Of a DNA stretch of 56,486 nt, positions 51,941-56,486 are shown in pieces (the first letter of the stretch is position 1; every line of letters starts with the position of its first letter). Below the pieces are notes generated by a model that saw only the letters and a list, made by a program, of their open reading frames with translations, was not told the DNA's origin and ran no database searches. The DNA is from an uncultured Lachnospiraceae bacterium. GTDB lineage: Bacteria; Bacillota; Clostridia; Lachnospirales; Lachnospiraceae. The stretch lies in contig CANSUS010000021.1 in NCBI GenBank assembly GCA_947650155.1, forward strand, positions 1-56,486, written 5' to 3'. The position numbers and the translations under genes are program-made.

Positions 51941-52513
51941 TTATTCCCCCTTGCGTGCTTCTTCCACATTCTGCCAGACTACTAAGCCTATCCTCGTCAG
52001 TTTTTTATCTGCCGGAAAATCTATTTTTATCCCATACTTTCGTGCACTTTTAACTACGTGAACTCCCAGAGCTTCAATTGGGCTTCTTGACATATATGGA
52101 TTGTTACAATGTTCCTTACCACATCCTCCCTTACAAAGTTTGCAAGATCCCGCACCAAATGAAACAGCATTAGCTCTGTTATGATCCCACATCCATTTTT
52201 CAACTGTAAGAAGCAATTTATGTAATATGACACTGGAGTCATTACGAATTTCTTCATAATGTTCTTTACTTGAAATATCATAAGTTAAAGCAATAAATAC
52301 GCCTTCATCATATTCACTAAACATCCTTTGATAATCAATATCAGGTAAATGAGGAGGACACCTCCAATTATTTCCATACTTACCACAATAAAAACAATTC
52401 ATTTTTACATTTTCCTCAAATACTAAATCTTTAGGATCGATAAATGTAATTTCTGCGTTTGAATTTTGTTCTGTAATATATTGTATTAAATCTTGCTTTT
52501 CATTTTCTTTCAA
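51941..52513 (-). CDS. DUF2284 cysteine-rich metal-binding protein
   Basis: 190 residues from TTG 52513, with GAGG upstream. CFYCGKYGNNWRCPPHLP near residue 38 and SCKLCKGGCGKEHCNNPYMS near 122 are the two Cys clusters of DUF2284, predicted to bind Fe-S or another metal. The fold has no known reaction that I can cite. It lies between the LicC-like gene and the aminotransferase, one gene from the radical SAM protein, so an electron-transfer or accessory role for it is possible. Confidence 0.8.
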   Translation of the reverse strand: MKENEKQDLIQYITEQNSNAEITFIDPKDLVFEENVKMNCFYCGKYGNNWRCPPHLPDIDYQRMFSEYDEGVFIALTYDISSKEHYEEIRNDSSVILHKLLLTVEKWMWDHNRANAVSFGAGSCKLCKGGCGKEHCNNPYMSRSPIEALGVHVVKSARKYGIKIDFPADKKLTRIGLVVWQNVEEARKGE

Positions 52514-52529
52514 TTTCGGTATACCTCAA

Positions 52530-53591
52530 TTACATTCCAAAATAATACTTTATTTCTACTAATAAATTATCATAATCTGCAAATGACAGATCCCCAATAT
52601 GGGCTACGCGTATACTATTCTCCCCCAATTTTCCACCCACCGGGTTTACCATAATTTCCCTATTGTCTTTTAAATAATTAAAGAAATCAGCAGCTATGTT
52701 TTTCTCAAATCGGCATGGAGTTATTGCGTTAGATAACGGAAATGACGGAATTTCAATTGGCAATTCTTTTATCGATTCTCTAAAATATTTGCAACGCTCT
52801 TTCACTTCATTAATTCTTGTATCCACACCCTGTGCATCAATATAATGAAGCATATCATTCAACTCATAACACACACCAACAGCTGGCGTAAATGGTGTTT
52901 GTCCTCTTTTCATATTCAATAAATAATCCTTAAAATCAAAGTACAATGACTCTATTGTCTTATTTTGAATCCTATCAACCATTCTTTTGCTTAATAAAAT
53001 GATTGAGAGTCCAGGTGCAAGGCACAGACCCTTTTGTGAACTGACAATTGTAGCATCAGCCCCTAAATTATTCATACTATATGGATCACATAAAAAAGTA
53101 CTGATTGCATCAACAATAAAAAATAATTTGTTTTTTCTACAAAATCCAGCTAACATACTTCCATCATATAACTGTCCTGTATATGTCTCATGTAAGTTAA
53201 CTAACATTCCTGTATATCCCTTCCCCTCATAGGGCGTCAAGTGATCTATCGATAATACTTCATCTGATTTCAACTTCACTGGGGTATACGGTATATGATG
53301 AATTTTACAAATTTGTTCAAAACGTTCTCCAAAAGTTCCTCCCGATATCACAATCAACTTATCTGATTTATCAAAACAATTTTGAACTACCGCCTCCATC
53401 GCCCCACTTCCGGAGGCAGTAAGAACAATCATCCTGTCCTCTTCATCTGCATCCACTATTTTCTTCATTAAAACTTCGTTCTCCAACATCATCTCAGAAA
53501 ACTCTATTGTTCTGAAATAGGGAATCGTCCGGCTTCTAACATCAAGCGTATGCTGATACATCTGTGCAGGCCCTACAGTAAATAATTTCAT
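52530..53591 (-). CDS. Class V PLP aminotransferase, 2-aminoethylphosphonate/alanine transaminase-like
   Basis: 353 residues. LFTVGPAQMYQHTLDVRSR is the standard start of class V enzymes of the PhnW/AGT group. VLTASGSGAMEAVVQN, FIVDAISTFLCDP and the PLP Lys in ATIVSSQKGLCLAPGLSIIL are intact. Such enzymes interconvert an aldehyde and an amine with alanine or pyruvate. In phosphonate clusters a member makes 2-aminoethylphosphonate, which a LicC-like enzyme then activates. No pepM or ppd gene is in the window, so this remains inference. A promoter candidate lies just upstream. Confidence 0.8.
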   Translation of the reverse strand: MKLFTVGPAQMYQHTLDVRSRTIPYFRTIEFSEMMLENEVLMKKIVDADEEDRMIVLTASGSGAMEAVVQNCFDKSDKLIVISGGTFGERFEQICKIHHIPYTPVKLKSDEVLSIDHLTPYEGKGYTGMLVNLHETYTGQLYDGSMLAGFCRKNKLFFIVDAISTFLCDPYSMNNLGADATIVSSQKGLCLAPGLSIILLSKRMVDRIQNKTIESLYFDFKDYLLNMKRGQTPFTPAVGVCYELNDMLHYIDAQGVDTRINEVKERCKYFRESIKELPIEIPSFPLSNAITPCRFEKNIAADFFNYLKDNREIMVNPVGGKLGENSIRVAHIGDLSFADYDNLLVEIKYYFGM

Positions 53592-53619
53592 TAGTAATTA
53601 CCCCTTAATTCTATTTATT

Positions 53620-53648
53620 TTCATAATGACATTTTTTCGCCAAATCAA
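53620..53648 (-). promoter_or_regulatory. Possible internal promoter upstream of the aminotransferase gene
   Basis: On the minus strand TTGATT (53643-53648), 17 bases, TATGAA (53620-53625), then AAT. It lies in the 91-base gap between the radical SAM stop and the aminotransferase start. A 17-base dyad adjoins it upstream. Confidence 0.4.
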
Positions 53649-53650
53649 TT

Positions 53651-53667
53651 ATCTTTAAATTAAAGAT
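53651..53667. promoter_or_regulatory. 17-bp dyad ATCTTTAA-A-TTAAAGAT
   Basis: Two perfect eight-base arms around one base, directly upstream of the -35 box at 53643-53648 on the minus strand. It could be an operator, or a weak hairpin at the end of the radical SAM transcript; no T-run follows. Confidence 0.4.
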
Positions 53668-53682
53668 CGCTAATGTCTTCTA

Positions 53683-54777
53683 TTACCTGCACCATCCGCA
53701 CCGCCTGCATATTCCATGTGTTCTCTTCCCTTTTATCAATTTTTCTGTAAGATCTATCAATAATTCATCGCTTAATATTCTGCTAAGAGATTTTTCTTTA
53801 ACATTTCCCAAATTATGATTATGTTGATAATCCAAACAGCATAAGCCTACATCACCATTAGAATATATACATAACTCGCTGAGAAAACTTCTGCATTTGC
53901 TATTTACTTTCTCGCTGTCAGGTGTCAAGTCATCATATAAATTCATCCTGGAATCCAGATGTCCAGGCAAAACAGAATACGCTACAGGAACATCAATTTT
54001 TATCATTCTTCTATATTCTTCAATGCTGTAGCCAGTAGTCTTTATTACAGTTACCCCTAATGATACAAGTTCATCCACAATTGTTTTATTAAAATAAAAA
54101 CCATTGCTATATACCAAAATATCCATATGCGGAATTTTCTTATGCGCATAGTCTATAATGTAAAATAATCTGGGGTCAATTAATGGTTCATTATATATAT
54201 GAAAAGCCAATGTGCCTTTAAAATTTATCTTTGCTAAGTCAGTAATCACAGACTCAATATATATCATTTCGAGAACTTCTTTAGATTTTTCACAAGATGC
54301 AGGACATTGCTTATGTATAGGTGCATAATTACATATATTTGAAATCATTAAGGAAACTCTGTTAAGACTGCCGATCAAACTTTTATCTGCTTTTAAAAAC
54401 TTATCACATGAACTATTAATTCTTTGTTCCAGCTGATGCTCATATATAATATGGTTTTTATTCTGGAAATAAGTACGCTTTTTTTCACACATTTCTTCAA
54501 ACGATAAGATATCATCTCCACTATATATGCCTTCAACTGGGAATCCCATAAGGACGCATGTACAATATATATCATACCAATCTGAACTCGCTATGATAAT
54601 ATTCCAGTCCGCACTATATATTTCTTTAAATTGTAAAAATGTATATACTGGCACGCCAGCTAAAATATCTGATTTTATACTTGCAGAATTATGATCCAAA
54701 AAAGCAACTTCCATACCATTACAATTCTTTTTGAAATACTCAATCCCCAAATCGCCACATCCACAGATAGCAATCAT
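53683..54777 (-). CDS. Radical SAM/SPASM-like protein with N-terminal Rossmann-like module
   Basis: 364 residues. Residues 1-100 are the shared module (MIAICGCGDLGIEYFKKNC, DWNIIIASSDWYDIYC). The radical SAM part begins near residue 140: SNICNYAPIHKQCPASCEKS gives Cys spacing C-x8-C-x3-C, not the usual C-x3-C-x2-C. LAFHIYNEPLIDPRLFYII is the core barrel region with the GNEP-like motif. The C terminus has CIYSNGDVGLCCLDY and GICRRCGWC, a SPASM-type auxiliary cluster site. ATG 54777 overlaps the upstream stop by four bases. Its substrate is unknown; a sugar or lipid-linked intermediate is suggested by context. Confidence 0.75.
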   Translation of the reverse strand: MIAICGCGDLGIEYFKKNCNGMEVAFLDHNSASIKSDILAGVPVYTFLQFKEIYSADWNIIIASSDWYDIYCTCVLMGFPVEGIYSGDDILSFEEMCEKKRTYFQNKNHIIYEHQLEQRINSSCDKFLKADKSLIGSLNRVSLMISNICNYAPIHKQCPASCEKSKEVLEMIYIESVITDLAKINFKGTLAFHIYNEPLIDPRLFYIIDYAHKKIPHMDILVYSNGFYFNKTIVDELVSLGVTVIKTTGYSIEEYRRMIKIDVPVAYSVLPGHLDSRMNLYDDLTPDSEKVNSKCRSFLSELCIYSNGDVGLCCLDYQHNHNLGNVKEKSLSRILSDELLIDLTEKLIKGKRTHGICRRCGWCR

Positions 54778-55685
54778 AATATTTTCTCCTTTATATATGC
54801 CAATATTTTTTCTTTAAGTTTTTTTGGAGGACTTAACAATTCTCCATATTTTTTATCAAAGAATCCATTAGCTATAACAGCAGACGGATGTTTCATTGGA
54901 AATTTCATCGGTTTTGTTTCAACATCAAAAACCGTCAATTTGCTCCCTTTTGTATGTGTCGATTCTTCTCCCCATCCTATATTGTTTATCAAATTTACTC
55001 TTGGAATGATACAAAGCCCACCATTAATTAACATATGAAAGCGCCACTGATAATCCCAAATTGATTCATCTCTTTTTTTAAATATGTTGTCCAATTGTTC
55101 TTTCATATAAGCTATTTCGTGATAAAAAATCATATAATTTGATTTTTCTAAGACATGATCCCTTTTATAAATTGGCCACATTTTTAACTTAAAGTCGCAT
55201 TTCATCCATGCACGTTTCCAAGTTGCCCATCCCCACGTATCCGTTCGTAACGAAAATGTGTAATCGTTATCTCCAAAAACTGATTTATCCTGTAAATAAC
55301 ATTCTCCTGAAATCATCCATACTCTTTTATCGCATTTATACCTTCCAAGCAATTCTGTACAATAATCAAAAAATGTTTCTTCCGGCACACAATCATCTTC
55401 TAATATTATGCATTCTTCTTCTTTTTCAAATACCCAATTAATAGCATTAACCGGTCCCCACTCACATCCCTGATTAGTATCAGAAAACCTGTAATGGACA
55501 TCACATTCCCAATCAATAGCTTTCTTTACACTTTCTCTTAAATGCTCAATTTTTTCTTTTTCTTCTTCTGTCCGTCCCCCATCAGAAGCAAGGTATAAAT
55601 TTCTAACCTTTCTTTTTCTTAAAATATTTATGATCCTTAGTACATACTTTCTATTAAAAAATATCAGTAAAACCGGTGTATTCAT
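54774..55685 (-). CDS. HlpA-like glycosyltransferase
   Basis: 303 residues from ATG 55685, which shares one base with the licD stop (TGATG). The motifs VLLIFFNRKYVLRIINILRK, LASDGGRTEEEKEKIE, CIILEDDCVPEETFFDYC (metal site), RTDTWGWATWKRAW and GGLCIIPRVNLINNIGWG match the GT-A family annotated as hemolytic protein HlpA-like in capsule and glycosylation loci. No membrane segment. AT-rich. Confidence 0.82.
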   Translation of the reverse strand: MNTPVLLIFFNRKYVLRIINILRKRKVRNLYLASDGGRTEEEKEKIEHLRESVKKAIDWECDVHYRFSDTNQGCEWGPVNAINWVFEKEEECIILEDDCVPEETFFDYCTELLGRYKCDKRVWMISGECYLQDKSVFGDNDYTFSLRTDTWGWATWKRAWMKCDFKLKMWPIYKRDHVLEKSNYMIFYHEIAYMKEQLDNIFKKRDESIWDYQWRFHMLINGGLCIIPRVNLINNIGWGEESTHTKGSKLTVFDVETKPMKFPMKHPSAVIANGFFDKKYGELLSPPKKLKEKILAYIKEKIL

Positions 55686-56437
55686 CAATCTCCCCTCAAA
55701 AACATAAGCTTATAAAACTCCTTATACGGTATATCCGGATCAAATACTATCTGATTTTCATGCCACATACCTCTCTTTCCTTTGGGTGGTAACTTCATGT
55801 AATTTCCATATACATTCTTTAAAATATTTTCATAACCTTTGGGTGCTGCAAATTCAATATTTTCAAACCTTAGTTTTACGGTTTTTTCAACATCCCTTTT
55901 ATGAAACCAATAACCCTCTTCAATCTCTTCAGGTCTATACATAAGCCCAATGTTCTGTTCAAAAAAACATTTGTTAAACATACAACAAAGCTTTTCATGC
56001 AATTTAACAATAAATCCATATGGTACTATTTTTTTTAAAAATTTCCAACAATATATTGGGGGATTATTATAGTTTGCTGCTGCCCAAATTGCTGCATTTA
56101 TCATATTCATCTGTATTTTCCTTATAAAAACATTATGAATAACTACATCAAATGGATATATATCAACAAATATTCCGTTATTATATTCAGGTGATGAATT
56201 TTCGATTATCCAGGCAGTGCTATTTATATGTCGTATTCGTGCATATCCTATAAAAAACTGTTTGTCTGTAAGAGCGTTTTGAAAATAGAATGGATTTTTT
56301 ATTTCCTCCGCTGCAACCTTGCAAAACTTCATATAATCTTCCCTTAAAAAACCGATATCAAAATCGTCATCCCAAGGTATAAAGCCTTCATGCCTCACTG
56401 CTCCTAATAAGGTTCCCCATATAATAAAATACTTAAC
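55685..56437 (-). pseudogene. LicD-family phosphotransferase, 5' end cut by terminal repeat
   Basis: 250 codons remain, open from 56437 and preceded by TGA inside the repeat. The LicD core is intact: KYFIIWGTLLGAVRHEGFIP, then PWDDDFDIGFLREDY; the late RFENIEFAAPKGYENILKNV and DYxxxPPKGKR-like YMKLPPKGKRGMWHE also fit. LicD proteins move phosphocholine or a similar group from a CDP/CMP donor to a glycan. About 20-30 N-terminal residues are missing at the junction with the repeat. GTG 56398 could restart translation but would lose the GTLLG motif. Either the gene was interrupted by an insertion, or the window simply stops there. Confidence 0.75.
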
Positions 56438-56486
56438 TCAAACTTCCCACACCAATTGGTGTGCTGAACCTTGAAAAATCAATACT
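56434..56486. repeat. Right terminal repeat, probable insertion-sequence end
   Basis: TAACTCAAACTTCCCAC (56434-56450) and CCTTGAAAAATCAATAC (56469-56485) are the reverse complements of 37-53 and 1-17. The spacer between them holds a perfect 16-base palindrome CACACCAATTGGTGTG (56448-56463). LicD coding sequence begins immediately left of it. Confidence 0.6.

Noticed and set aside
1-56486. Whole window as a DNA inversion element or a circular plasmid
   Set aside because: The end repeats differ in the middle, where recombinase crossover sites should be identical, and no recombinase, replication or partition gene is present. A contig break at insertion-sequence ends explains the facts better.

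Overview
The window looks like chromosomal DNA of a low-GC Gram-positive anaerobe, most likely a Lachnospiraceae-type Clostridium. The grounds are AGGAGG-like ribosome sites, frequent TTG/GTG starts, GH25 lysozymes with Big2 and Cna-like domains, DUF4474, DUF6077-like and Rpn/YhgA-like proteins, and the gene content of Gram-positive surface glycan loci. No rRNA, tRNA, CRISPR array, phage gene or complete insertion sequence was seen. The window is almost entirely surface-polysaccharide genetics.

Layout. (1) 1-6138, plus strand: a 5'-truncated AraC regulator fused in frame to a heparinase II/III-like lyase, a DUF4474 protein and a DUF2264 glycan hydrolase; a uronic-acid glycan degradation set. 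A bidirectional terminator (6140-6183) separates it from (2) 22132-6185, minus strand: a ten-gene operon with its own promoter (22104-22132). It encodes a large GH25 wall protein, RfbB, RfbA, a second GH25 protein, RfbC, an ABC-2 polysaccharide exporter (Wzm/Wzt, Wzt with a C-terminal carbohydrate-binding domain), a WbdD-like methyltransferase-kinase and two large GT2 enzymes. This reads as a dTDP-rhamnose-containing polymer made in the cytosol, capped, recognised by Wzt and exported, with wall hydrolases in the same transcript. (3) 22218-23613, plus strand: a zinc-ribbon miniprotein and an SGNH-like membrane protein. (4) 38895-23661, minus strand: a 16-gene operon from a promoter at 38867-38895 to a terminator at 23621-23649. 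It supplies UDP-GlcA/UDP-GalA (Ugd, epimerase), a WecE-like sugar aminotransferase, an ATP-grasp ligase, an undecaprenyl-phosphate sugar module (GtrB/ArnC-like GT2, two EamA/ArnE-like half proteins, GtrA, a GT-C-like protein), an O-acylation pair (MBOAT and SGNH), a GT2 and a hexapeptide acyltransferase. (5) 38901-41801: a small accessory patch with an orphan winged-helix ORF, an M35-propeptide-like protein without a protease site, an Rpn/YhgA-like nuclease and the remnant of another. (6) 41799-56437, minus strand: a tiny csrA gene, then an increasingly AT-rich glycan-decoration cluster (DUF4422, GT2 enzymes, GT-D/DUF1792, a cytoplasmic phosphatase/sulfatase-superfamily protein, FkbM methyltransferase, LicC-like cytidylyltransferase, DUF2284, class V aminotransferase, radical SAM/SPASM protein, HlpA-like GT, 5'-truncated LicD).

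Most unusual: nine proteins in region 6 carry one Rossmann-like GxGxxG module, at the N terminus, at the C terminus or nearly alone, joined to unrelated catalytic domains. This looks like a modular decoration system sharing one binding or docking domain. Near its upstream end sits a LicC/LicD/aminotransferase set suggestive of phosphocholine- or aminoethylphosphonate-type decoration.

The two ends of the window are a bipartite inverted repeat (17 bp + 18-19 bp variable + 17 bp). Both cut genes (AraC regulator, LicD), as expected if the window is a contig broken at two ends of a repeated insertion sequence. All functions are read from sequence motifs by eye; no database search was run.
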